Assembly (NCBI GenBank): GCA_015680685.1
Contig: MNCI01013916.1
Coordinates: 71,459-135,458 of the forward strand
Length of the DNA: 64,000 bases
Reading direction: 5' to 3'
Origin: Gnetum montanum
Taxonomy: Eukaryota; Streptophyta; Gnetopsida; Gnetales; Gnetaceae
Shown here: positions 32,778 to 42,197 of the stretch, piece after piece
Layout: each line of letters starts with the position of its first letter
Numbering within the stretch: the first letter of the stretch is position 1
Made by a program: the position numbers and the translations under genes
Notes under the pieces: generated by a model
Database searches by the model: none
Seen by the model: the letters and a program-made list of their open reading frames with translations, nothing else
What the model was told of the DNA's origin: nothing

Positions 32778-33481
32778 ATGGCCCCGAAATGTGGATAATA
32801 GGAAGGTCCTGCTCAAGGTGTGATCAAACAACCTAGGAGAGGTGGAAGACAAGATCCTGCCAGAAAACATACAGAATAGGAGGAGCGGCTGCAGCACCGG
32901 AACAGGGACAACATCTCACGTTGCCCTAAGATTGTGTTCAGGCCACCCATGAAAAGTCCACATTCACTACGGTGATTATGGAATTGAACTTCGAATCTTT
33001 TGCAGAATTTTCTCCTAAGGTCATTAGGGATGACCTCAAAGGATCCCCATTATGGCCTACCCTCTTTGAAAGTGGTGCCTGGTACTTAGGGGAAATGTAC
33101 CAATTTTGACACAACAAAGAAGAAGGCACCACAGTTAACCATTTTGGTGTGATTGTTGATTTCTATGTTTAAGCCATTTTGGAAGTATTACACGTTCCAA
33201 ATACAGGGGCAAATGTTGCTTAGAACTAGTTGGACACTTTCAGAAATGAGCAACTTAATAAACTGTTGATAGAGAATAAAAGTGTGGCGGATGAAAAAGA
33301 GAAGGCTGATTGGGATGCCTCTATGACACAAGCACAAAATTACATGCACGCCAATGCACTCAAGGCCTTACAAGAGGAGAAAATAAAGGCCATACTTCAA
33401 CGCCATCAAATCCCAAGACCTGGAGCACAAGAAAAGGGAAAGACACATATGGAGGAGCCACTACCACTAGGAACTACATGA
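32778..33481 (+). pseudogene. orf2 of element E, internally deleted
   Basis: Starts MAPKCG as in B and C and continues through the start of the Transposase_32-like region (to about 33220). It then jumps to the helical segment NEQLNKLLIENKSVADEKEK (33230 onward) and jumps again to the conserved end ILQRHQIPRPGAQEKGK...MEEPLP with a stop at 33479-33481. Compared with about 910 codons in C, only some 230 remain, so most of the globular and coiled-coil parts are gone. Frame changes and stops are also present. The retained ends show it derives from the same protein. Confidence 0.75.
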
Positions 33482-33652
33482 GTTCTACCATTTCGTAATC
33501 ATAGGATTTTCTTTTGTGTTGTGTCTCAATTTTGTTCTGACTCCACATTGTGGCATGAATCCATTGTAGTCAGTCAATAATCCCATACCTATCCACTGTG
33601 TGATCAGTGGAGCTTGTTCTCTCTATAACTCGAGGATGAGTTTTCATTTAGT

Positions 33653-33662
33653 CGTGGGGGTA
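33653..33662 (+). promoter_or_regulatory. Polypurine tract of element E
   Basis: CGTGGGGGTA abuts the 3' LTR. The preceding CTCGAGGATGAGTTTTCATT is conserved before the 3' LTR of D and C (minus strand). Confidence 0.75.
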
Positions 33663-34543
33663 TGATGGATCATGAATTTTCTGGCTATGATATTGTTGCC
33701 ATGATATCACAGCCGTGATATCCTAGTGGTTGTGATATTGCTGTTGTGATATCACAGTCATGATATTGCAGCCGCGATATCGCATCAGCCACGATATCGT
33801 GGCCTACCTCAATTTCTATAAATAAGAGGTAGCTTTCCTTGTTTTAGAACTTAGTTTAGTCCCTTAGCAAAACTCTGGCAGTTTTATCCCTCCAGGGATA
33901 GAATTATTTTCCAGTGTATGCCCGTAGTGTGGTGATTGTAATTGTACGACATCCTTTATTCGAGTGTGACGTACTTGAACACGCACATGACTGAAAATAA
34001 AGATCAAGGTTACTTCATCATTACAACATTCACTTAGTTTAATTATTTATTTAATTGTTATTTAATGCTTGCCTAGTTAATCTCTCTCACCCTTATCTCA
34101 TGTTAAAATGCAGAATGAGTATGACTTGATTACGAGCATTTAAGTGTGACTACTTGGTAACCTAGTAGCGTACCTAGGATCTGCGCTTGGTAATCCCAGT
34201 GGTAGTCATGCACGAAGTCCAAGATGTGTACGGATAATCAAGGAATAGATGCTCATCGCACTTAGGCTAGTTAGATTCTCTTACCCTTCTCTCCTAGCTT
34301 AGTTAATATTACTTTCCATCGCCTTCAGGAGTAGCATTAGATTAGAAACCACATCATACACCTCACTCTGGACTAAACCATATGTGACAAAGATAATACT
34401 AGTCCAGGTGGGAAGATAGCAAACTGCGACCTAAGGCTAACTATCTAGATGTGACAACTAGTCCATCTATGGAGTTCGACTGGATCGCACGTGTAATGCT
34501 GTAATTCGTATGGTTGAGTGTAGGGGAACCTCGTCACTCATCA
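33663..34543 (+). mobile_element. 3' LTR of element E
   Basis: 881 bp from TGATGGATCATGAA to CGTCACTCATCA. It is highly similar to the 5' LTR, apart from two extra array units. The TATA box is CTATAAATAAGAGG near 33816. Confidence 0.93.
33688..33804 (+). repeat. U3 array of about 14-bp GATATC units, 3' LTR of E
   Basis: Eight units such as TGATATCACAGCCG and TGATATTGCAGCCG lie in 117 bp, against six in 89 bp in the 5' LTR. The 28-bp difference equals two units and accounts for the whole LTR length difference. Confidence 0.88.
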
Positions 34544-34548
34544 CTTAG

Positions 34549-35840
34549 CATTTTTAACCATCTTAGATATCTTTGTTTGGTAACACCTTTTTTGGCTTTA
34601 AAGATCTCTTTGGTTTTGTTTAGTGATTTGATTATGTCTTAGTACTATCCATGGATTATTTGTTATATTATATATTATATTTTGGTATTTGTATTATTTG
34701 GATTTGGATTTAGTTTTCTTTCTTTGTGGAAGTTCTAATAAAATTTGTAGTGCTCATACAAGTCATCTTTCTTGCTAAGGAGCTAGAAATTTATGCAAGC
34801 CATTTCTTGGCAAGTTTCATATTTCTTTATATTCCTTACACAACATATCTTACTCAGTAAGGAGGTAAATACTTATATAGGTTACCTTTCTCAATAAGTA
34901 TCATTTGTTCAATTTTTATTTTGTTTGGTTTTAGTGGATGGTGCTAGAGCCTCTTTTTTTATTATTTACTTTTGAATATTTTATTTGGTTATTATTTATT
35001 TTATGATATATACATGTTTGTATTTTTAGGTGCTAACTCTTTACTTGTAGTTGCCCCTTATGCAAAATTGTTTAGCTACCTAATGCCTGAAGCCAAAACC
35101 CATATGAGAGTATTTTAGAGCTTATTTTTCCTACTCAGTTTTAGGACTAATTTCTTGTGTATGTTTTTTTAATCTTCTAGGTGATTCAATTATTTTTAAT
35201 GAGGAGGAATTAGATTGAGAAGTTGATGCTTAGATTCTTATTTAGAGCATTTTTAGTTTAGCTATCAAGTTGTCAGTTATCTATTATTTCTTTTTTAAGT
35301 TGTAACATTTAACTAGGATTTTTGTACTATGTAATTTGGTGTTGTGAGTATTTGTATTTTTATTTTTCCTATCTTTAGTATAGGCCTAATTTGATCATAG
35401 ATTTTATTTCAATAGTGTTGGTTATTTTTAGTTGTTTTTATTTAGCAATTTTACCTATCATTTGAGCCCAATGTCTTTTAATGGAATTACTTTATTATGT
35501 TATTTTCATGTTAAGTACTTTCTATATTTTTTATTTTGTTATGTTTTTTTGGTATCTTGTTAAGGTATTTTAACTTGGCTAATAGGAATTCATATTATTT
35601 TATTAGTGAATATAGTAGGTTTTGCATGCATGGGGCTACTGTCTTTCTTTTACAACATTCTTTTCTTTTTTCTTAGCATTTTTATGCTCCTATATGCTTG
35701 TTTTTATGGATGTCTATTTCTTTTCTTGTAATATTTTCTTGGCATATGATCTTAGCCAAAAGTTTATTCTTTATAGTATACTTATTTTATTCTCTAAAGT
35801 AATACCTTTCTAGTTTAAGCTTGGTTAATGACATGTTATA
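34549..35840 (+). mobile_element. 3' LTR of element G, last 1.3 kb (after element E)
   Basis: Resumes after the second CTTAG and ends GACATGTTATA at 35840. It aligns with 19,480-20,769 of the 5' LTR (for example AATACCTTTCTAG...AAGCTTGGTTA before both ends). It is AT-rich with no gene; the small frame at 35622-35813 is not supported. Confidence 0.85.
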
Positions 35841-37602
35841 GTGTTGAAACCATGAGTCAACTGTAGGTTGTGGTGAAACTACTAATGTAGACCATGAGTC
35901 ACTGTCATGTCTTGATTTCTCACCATAGGTCATGGTGAAACTACTAATGTAGATCATGAGTCATGATCATGTCATGATCTCTCATCACAAGTTGTGATGA
36001 GGTATGATCAATCCTAAAGCTATCTTTCACATTTTGGTTTTCTATTTTTTGAAAACTTACTATCCTACAAGTCATGGTCAAGTTATGGTCAACTACCATG
36101 AGTTATGAAGTTATGATCAAAGCTTGTTTCACTATTTTTTCATTTTGAGTGGTTCCTCATTAACCGAAAGTCATGGTTGAGTATTTTTATCATAGTTTCT
36201 ATAAATGATTCTTCTGAGTAAACTGCAAGCCATAGTCAAGTCATGGTTGAGCTATGGTTAGACACCATAGGTTTTGATGATGTCATGATCTTACGATTAT
36301 TTTCATTTCTAAATATATCTACCTATTGGTGCCTAGTTCAACATGCTTCAATGACTTTAAAAATCATTTGATTTTATTCAGTAGGTCTAAATCATGTCTA
36401 TTTATTAATGTTAATCATGAAGACAATTGTTGGAACTTTTGATCATTTGGACTTATTAGCTATTAGTTGTGTCCCTCCACCATCAATGTTTGGTTTGTAC
36501 TTTTTTGGATGCTTATATAGTTGCTGATAGTTAAAAGCTAATGTTAAGTTATATGGTTGATTAAACATGGGATCCTTAGAGATATTTGGTATTTAACCCC
36601 CACTAAGAAGCATTAGCATGGCTTTTGTTGTAGGCCCCATCTTGCATAAGAGGGTGATGCATTACTTATTGGTCTTTTGTTTGATGTCTCTAAAATGTTA
36701 GAGGTAAGTCTTAGGTGAAACTTCTAGCACTAGTAGTTTAGTTTAAGACTACCAAATAAATCTATACACATAATAGTTTGTATTTTGATTTTAAATTTGA
36801 TTTGGAAAAGTAACTATGAAAAAAATTTATACATTTAAAATTGATTGTGATGCATGCTACCCTTCTTGTTTATAGGTTGATGGGTTAGAGTGGATAAATT
36901 TGGTTTGGCTAGATTTTCATTAATATTTGGATTTGTATATGATGTATGCTCTACGATGTTTGGTTTACCTATGCTTACTAACATGTGTTTTAGGCTAGCA
37001 TGCCTACATCTAGCCACCATGAGACATGCGCTCAGTTTAACCAAAGGAGGTGCTAAGGTTTCTTACTCATTGTATACTAACCCCCTCTCATATTTTCAAT
37101 GCGCTAGGGCTAGATGGAGCAAGTAGATATTTCTTATTATTGTTGATTGTTGGATTTTATGCCATGTTGATTTCCACCATTAGTCTATTTATATTTTTGA
37201 TATTATGTGAACATGTATCAATTGTTCTTTCCATGCATCATGTATTTGGATTATGGATATTTTTATATTGCTAAACAAGTATGACTATAGCTAGATATTT
37301 ATGATTTTGCTATAGATTTTCAAATTTTTAATCCTTTATCTCTTTTTATTTTAGTTTTAATTTTCAATCCTATTTATATAATTATGTTATTTATTAAATT
37401 TTTTATATATTTATTCGTTTATTGTTAATGTCTCTTTCATTCTTTTTAGTCATGGTGTCATGGTATTTCCTTTGGCTTTCTTTTTATTATGATATTTTAT
37501 TTTGATTTTTAATTTCTCTTATTGTGACACATTTATTTATTAGGAGTTCTATACTTGATGTAATACTCTCTCCAACCTAAGGCTAAGAAGGAGGGTGTTA
37601 CA
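35841..37602 (+). mobile_element. 5' LTR of element H (right part)
   Basis: AT-rich, ending GAGGGTGTTACA just before gag. The first 450 bp carry many copies of CATGAGTCA, GTCATGGTC and ATGATCATG, including a two-copy repeat of about 60 bp (GTGAAACTACTAATGTAGA at about 35873 and 35934). No gene is supported; the open frames at 36835-37274 on both strands look fortuitous. A primer site after 37602 is not recognisable. Confidence 0.5.
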
Positions 37603-37686
37603 CTATTGGCTAGCAAACACTAAGACTTTGAAGATTTATTTAAAAGACCTAAAGAGGAGATTGAAGAAGAAAATCATTTTTCATCT

Positions 37687-38640
37687 ATGTCAAGATCAAG
37701 AAAAGAAGTAATCAAAGAGCTTTAAGAAAAGAAGAATTAAAATGTCAAATTTATGACCAAAGATTATCTTACATTCATGCTAATAAAGGAAATGAAGATG
37801 ATAGATTTGTAAAAATCTTGAGAACATTAAGAGTCCCTCATGTTGATATTATAATCTTTAAAGATATTGAGGATACAAATTTCGTGTTGAGCATGGCTAA
37901 GAGTTGTGAATAAATAATTTCTTATTGAGAAAATTTCTCATGAAACTATGATCCATATTGTTGAAAGTAAACTTAAAGGATTAGAAGCTAAATGATGGAA
38001 CAAAGAATGTATCAAATATTTTTAAGAGTATAGCAAACCTATTAAGCATTAATAACTTATGGAATTCATGTTGAAGAAACATTTTGTGAAGACTTCCAAC
38101 TACAATGAAGCCATCAAGAAGCTAAAATTTCTTAGACAAAGAGACAAAGAAGTAAAGGATTACTATGTTAAGTTTTATAATACTTTACAAGAGGCTAAAT
38201 TCCATTCATCTGTATATGAGCAAGCTTCTAATTTTATTAATGGATTAAGGATGCAATGTTAGCAAGAATTAACATTTTGTAAGCCCAATACATTTAATGA
38301 AGCTTATGATCTTTCTTTAAAATATCAAATGAGAATTACAAATTTTGGATTATAGAAAAAAAAGATTCAAAGAAGAAAAATGAGAAAGATATATCTCAAA
38401 GATCAAAGAAGTCATCTAAGGAGGAAAGAGAAGATGATCAAAATAAAGAGAGTGAATCTACATCATCAAAGAAAGGAAGATGAAGGGATAGTTCTTGAAA
38501 GGGAAGGATCAAGGTAAAGATCAATGTAATAATTGTGGTGAATACAATCATAAATCATGGAAGTGCACTAAGCCAAGGAAGAATGCATTCAATGGAAAAA
38601 ATCAAAACTATGTAAGAAGAATTTGTACTTGAAATTTTAA
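37687..38640 (+). pseudogene. gag of element H, decayed
   Basis: The frame from ATG 37687 (MSRSRKEVIKEL) is broken by stops. The open piece 38059-38262 reads KLKFLRQRDKEVKDYYVKFY, matching the end of a Retrotrans_gag domain. A canonical zinc knuckle CNNCGEYNHKSWKC (C-x2-C-x4-H-x4-C) lies at 38525-38566 in a shifted frame. Unlike the Athila-like gags in this window, it has the standard x4 spacing. The region between is Lys/Glu/Ser-rich. Confidence 0.75.
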
Positions 38641-38747
38641 GAAAGGTATATGAAACTAAACTTTTGCAAATCATAGAGCAAACTTAGTTGAATAATTGTA
38701 CATTTATTAGTAATATGAGTACCATTGAAGATGTTATGAGGTAAAGT

Positions 38748-39900
38748 TTGGTTAAAACTCATTATAACATTGATGGCTATTCCTTGAATGTCTTGATTGA
38801 TGATGGAGTACAAGAGAATGTGATCTATACCAAGGCTATGGAATTATTACATTTAGATACTATTCCTTATCCCAGTCCATACAAGAATTATTGGATGATG
38901 AAAAATCCTCACAAGAAAGTTAACGAGTAGTGTCTTATTCAGTATGCTATTTGAAATTTTCAGGACAGGATTCTTTATGATTTGTTACTTATTGATTATG
39001 CTGATATTATTTTTGATAAACCATGACACTATGATAATAAGGGTATCTTTAATGGAGAAAATAATAGGTAGATTGTGGATAAAAAAAATCATAAGTTCAT
39101 ATTATTGTTTACTTTTGATGAGGTTGATGATTATGATTTGCTTTCCTCATCATTGCTTCCAAGATTTAGTAATTGAAAAGGATGAATAATAGGAGTGATG
39201 ATATTTTCTATGATCTTGAGAGTGATGCTTTTGATTTCGATCATGGCATTGATTATGTTTCACCTATTTGTGAGAAAGAGCATATTAAGTATCATGAGTA
39301 AGTTGTTAACTAGAAGTGTGATTTTTATGCTAGATAACCTTGAAAATCATTTTTCTATTGTGTTTGCTATTGATGTTTAGCAATGGTATGAGTGTTGGAT
39401 TGATCTTGATATCACCATTGAGTGTTAAGAATGATGGATTGACTACTAATTATAATTAATACTTGAAGAATGAGGAAATTAAATTAGCTAAAGATGAAGG
39501 ATTATCATTGAGAATTGAAAAATATTTGAAGTTTTTCTCATGGATGGATACTAATGTATCATTTTCCATATTTTGTTTACAGATTTTAAAGGTTTGAGCC
39601 ACCATAAGGATGCAATTGGGACATTCCAAAGTGAAGATGCATTATTAAAAGCATGATCAGACATGTAGACAAGCCTGTAATAGCAAGAGAAACTTAAAAT
39701 CAAATCCTTAAGTATTGTAATAAGGTGTGATACTCATTCTTGTAATGTTTTTAATACAGTAATTCATGTGAGTTGTGATGTTGAATCTAATGACCTAGAG
39801 TTATGAGAACATGCCATCCAGCTTATGAGAGCTCATTAAGAATGATATTTTTAGGAGGAAGGGAGATGATGAGGACATCCCTCTACCTTCATCATGTTTC
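38748..39900 (+). pseudogene. Protease region and pol C-terminal stub of element H
   Basis: 38748-38930 reads NIDGYSLNVLIDDGVQENVI, the flap and active site of a gypsy aspartic protease with the usual D-G/S-G changed to DDG. The following broken frames match the rest of the protease (YDLLLIDYADIIFDKPWHYD-like, 38960-39050). RT, RNase H and integrase are absent. At about 39826-39880 the stub LMRAH...EEGRDDEDIP resembles the very end of chromovirus pol. An internal deletion is the simplest explanation. Confidence 0.65.
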
Positions 39901-39959
39901 TTATTCTTAATGTGTCCTAGAAGTCTTAAAAGTAAGCATTTATGTTTTGGATTCATTTC

Positions 39960-41264
39960 AAGGTTATTTGGATATGTTGGTATCTTTGGGCAAGCACTTG
40001 TGATCAAATTGTGAGTCATAATCAGTCACCGTGTGAAGTTGTAGGCTACTATGAGCCATAGTCAACCATATTTTGAAAAATGGTGAAGAATTTCATGTTT
40101 TTTATGTTAGGCAATGAGTTGTGAACCACTAGGATTCATAGTGAGGTCATAGTCTAAGGTTGTAAATCGAAAAAGCTTGTAATTAATAGAAAATAAAGAT
40201 TAAAGAATAACAATTTTACCAATGTAATAAGAGAAATTTCAAAATCCAATTGTAGTATGGATGTTGTAAGCCATAGGCACTCGTAATGTACTCAAAAGTA
40301 ATTTTTCAAAAATGTTGTGAATTTTAAATTAAAGATCAACAATCAAGGAAGGCCAATGGTCATTCTAACAACTATAAAAGGATGTCAAAGACCTAGAATA
40401 AGAAAGAGAATCTAAGGAAAGGACAAGAATGTCCATGATAGAATTGAGAGGCAAGAATGAGAGCACTTAAAGAAGAAATTAGTCAAAGAAAATGTAAATA
40501 GTCTTCTATGAGTGTTATCTTATCTCCCACTTGGATGCTCTAAGTGTGGACCAAATTTGATGGATTGAGAGGAGACATGAGTGACCTCTAAGATCCTTAG
40601 GAAAGTTGAGTTAAGCTTTTCTCCTCATTATTGATGTATTTCTCATTTTAAGAGTGATCAATAGAAGAAAAATTTCTCTACTTCTTTGTGTTCTTACTTT
40701 AAGCTAATTTGGTTTAGAAAAGTATGCAATTGGGTCCATTTAAGGTCTATTAAGATAGATCCACATCAATCTTATTACATTATAGATAAGTAGAGCACTA
40801 TGCAAATGATTTTGTTTAATGAGTTTATAATCATGTCATACATATCATGAACTACTCACTTTTTGAGTGGATTTATTGAAACTAGAACTAAAATTTTTTA
40901 ACTTACGTTATCGAAATTAAAACCAAAATTTTTCACTTACATCCATTGAGACCCCTTGGATCTATCACCCCAATATAAGAATTCTTTTTATATATATATT
41001 TTTTAAAAATTTATAACTTAGTGTTGCAAAGTACAATAAAACCTATGACCTAAGATTAGCAAGACAAGACTCTTACTACTAAGCTAATGTTAAAGATCTT
41101 ATCCATAGATATTTAAATTCTTTATTTCATTTTAATGGTGTTATATTGTTTATATCTATCTTCATCATGATTAAAGTTGTTAGACCAACACAGTGTTCTC
41201 ATAATGTTAAACACTATTGCAGTGTCATAATGTTATAACTTTTGTTACAAAATCGTTTACCTTA
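39960..41264 (+). mobile_element. Presumed 3' LTR of element H (left part)
   Basis: Shares CATGAG/GTCATAGTC motif clusters (40013-40170) with the 5' LTR, then AT-rich sequence without a gene until F begins at 41265. The start is not sharply defined because the ends have decayed. Nothing else recognisable is seen from 40,200 to 41,264. Confidence 0.4.
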
Positions 41265-42197
41265 TGATGAGCGGCAAGGTACCCCTACACCCAACCATAT
41301 GAATCACTGAGGCATTATGCACAATCTAGTCGAATTTTGTGGACCTATAGTTATCTCGTACACTAGTTTCTCTAGGAAGTGAAACGACATTGAGAACATT
41401 CGTTGTCTTCCCAACTACACTTGTGAAATTCAAGGGTATGGTTTAAGTGTAACTGAGGTATATGATTTTTCTTACTTTATATTTTATGGATTTGGTTGCC
41501 TACTAGAAGAATGAAGAGTAGAGTAATTGAAAACTAACATCTATTGCCTAGCTAGCCTAACAAGAGTAACCATCCCACTTTCCTAAACACATCTTGAACA
41601 CATATAGCACTACTGGGCTACAAATTTTAAATGTTGCTGGATTACCAAGTACTTTATGAATGCTCAAAGTGGTCATGCGCGTGTTCATTAACTGTTGAAA
41701 ATAAATTGCTTAATTCAAATGCATTAAAATAAAGAGTGAGAAAGTAAAATGCATTAAAGGAAATATTAAGCTATTTTTGGTGTTGCAAGGATTGTCAAAA
41801 GAGTTTGTTTTATTCTTGTCACACTGCTGTGCTTAGGTACATCAGTGCTTGAACAAAGAACTATACACACTTTAGACTCCTTTTGTGGGCACTTAGAAAA
41901 TATTCTAGCTCTAAAGAAAATAAATTATAAGAGCTTCGCTACTTTGACTAAGAATGATAAAAAACTGATTCAAAATGAGAGCGCAGGCCTGGTATTTATA
42001 GACTAGGGAATATACCCCGACATTGGATATTTGACATTAGATTCAAGCCTTGATGTCACGTATGCAACGTTGTGGTCTTGATGTCACGTACACAACATCG
42101 CAACCCTACCATCGTGGACTCGACGTCACGTACCGGACATCATGGCCTCAATGTTGTGTACCTGACATCATGGCCGGCATTGAACGGTGATTCATCA
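41265..42197 (-). mobile_element. 3' LTR of element F
   Basis: 933 bp from TGATGAGCGGCAAGG to GTGATTCATCA. The U3 array here (42010-42180) has GATGTCACGTA, GACGTCACGTACC and GACATCATGGCC units instead of GATATC. TATTTATAGAC near 41994 is the TATA region on the minus strand. The adjoining polypurine tract reads TTGTGGAGGTA on the minus strand. Confidence 0.88.

Larger units (their letters stand above)
27792..34543 (+). mobile_element. Element E: complete gag + orf2 Athila-like element lacking pol
   Basis: 6752 bp with LTRs of 853 bp (27792-28644) and 881 bp (33663-34543), flanked by perfect 5-bp duplications CTTAG at 27787-27791 and 34544-34548. Order: 5' LTR, primer site, gag, spacer, orf2 with internal deletions, polypurine tract, 3' LTR. 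No pol domain is visible. It lies inside the 3' LTR of G on the same strand. About 158 bp in its spacer (31958-32115) appears to be an assembly artefact, so the true length is slightly shorter. Confidence 0.93.
19476..35840 (+). mobile_element. Element G: chromovirus-like (Tekay/Del-type) gypsy element, interrupted
   Basis: Plus strand: partial 5' LTR, tRNA-Met-type primer site, gag, protease/RT/RNase H, duplicated integrase, chromodomain-like C-terminus, polypurine tract, and a 3' LTR of about 3.16 kb when element E is removed. The LTR ends are TGTAACA...TGTTACA (TGTTATA at the right end). The long LTR, primer site and C-terminal VIPMVKVIWKRHE...VTWK stretch fit the Tekay/Del chromovirus group; that clade call is inference. 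G is interrupted by A in its 5' LTR (the rest lies left of the window), by a solo LTR in integrase and by E in its 3' LTR. Confidence 0.8.
35841..41264 (+). mobile_element. Element H: old gypsy remnant with most of pol deleted
   Basis: Plus strand: LTR-like sequence ending TGTTACA at 37602, gag, a knuckle, protease, then an abrupt loss of RT, RNase H and integrase, a short pol C-terminus (EEGRDDEDIP near 39860), and a second stretch (from about 39990) with the same CATGAGTCA/GTCATGGTC motifs as 35850-36290. It is adjacent to the right end of G and is cut at 41264 by F. Its left part would lie beyond G, left of the window. Limits and clade are inferred. Confidence 0.6.

Noticed and set aside
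33688-33804. GATATC arrays as a CRISPR-like or satellite array
   Set aside because: Units are short, degenerate and contiguous, confined to U3 next to a TATA box, and recur in every LTR of the family.
36835-37274. Overlapping 60-78-aa frames on both strands in element H
   Set aside because: Within an AT-rich LTR-like region, without family similarity or codon bias visible.
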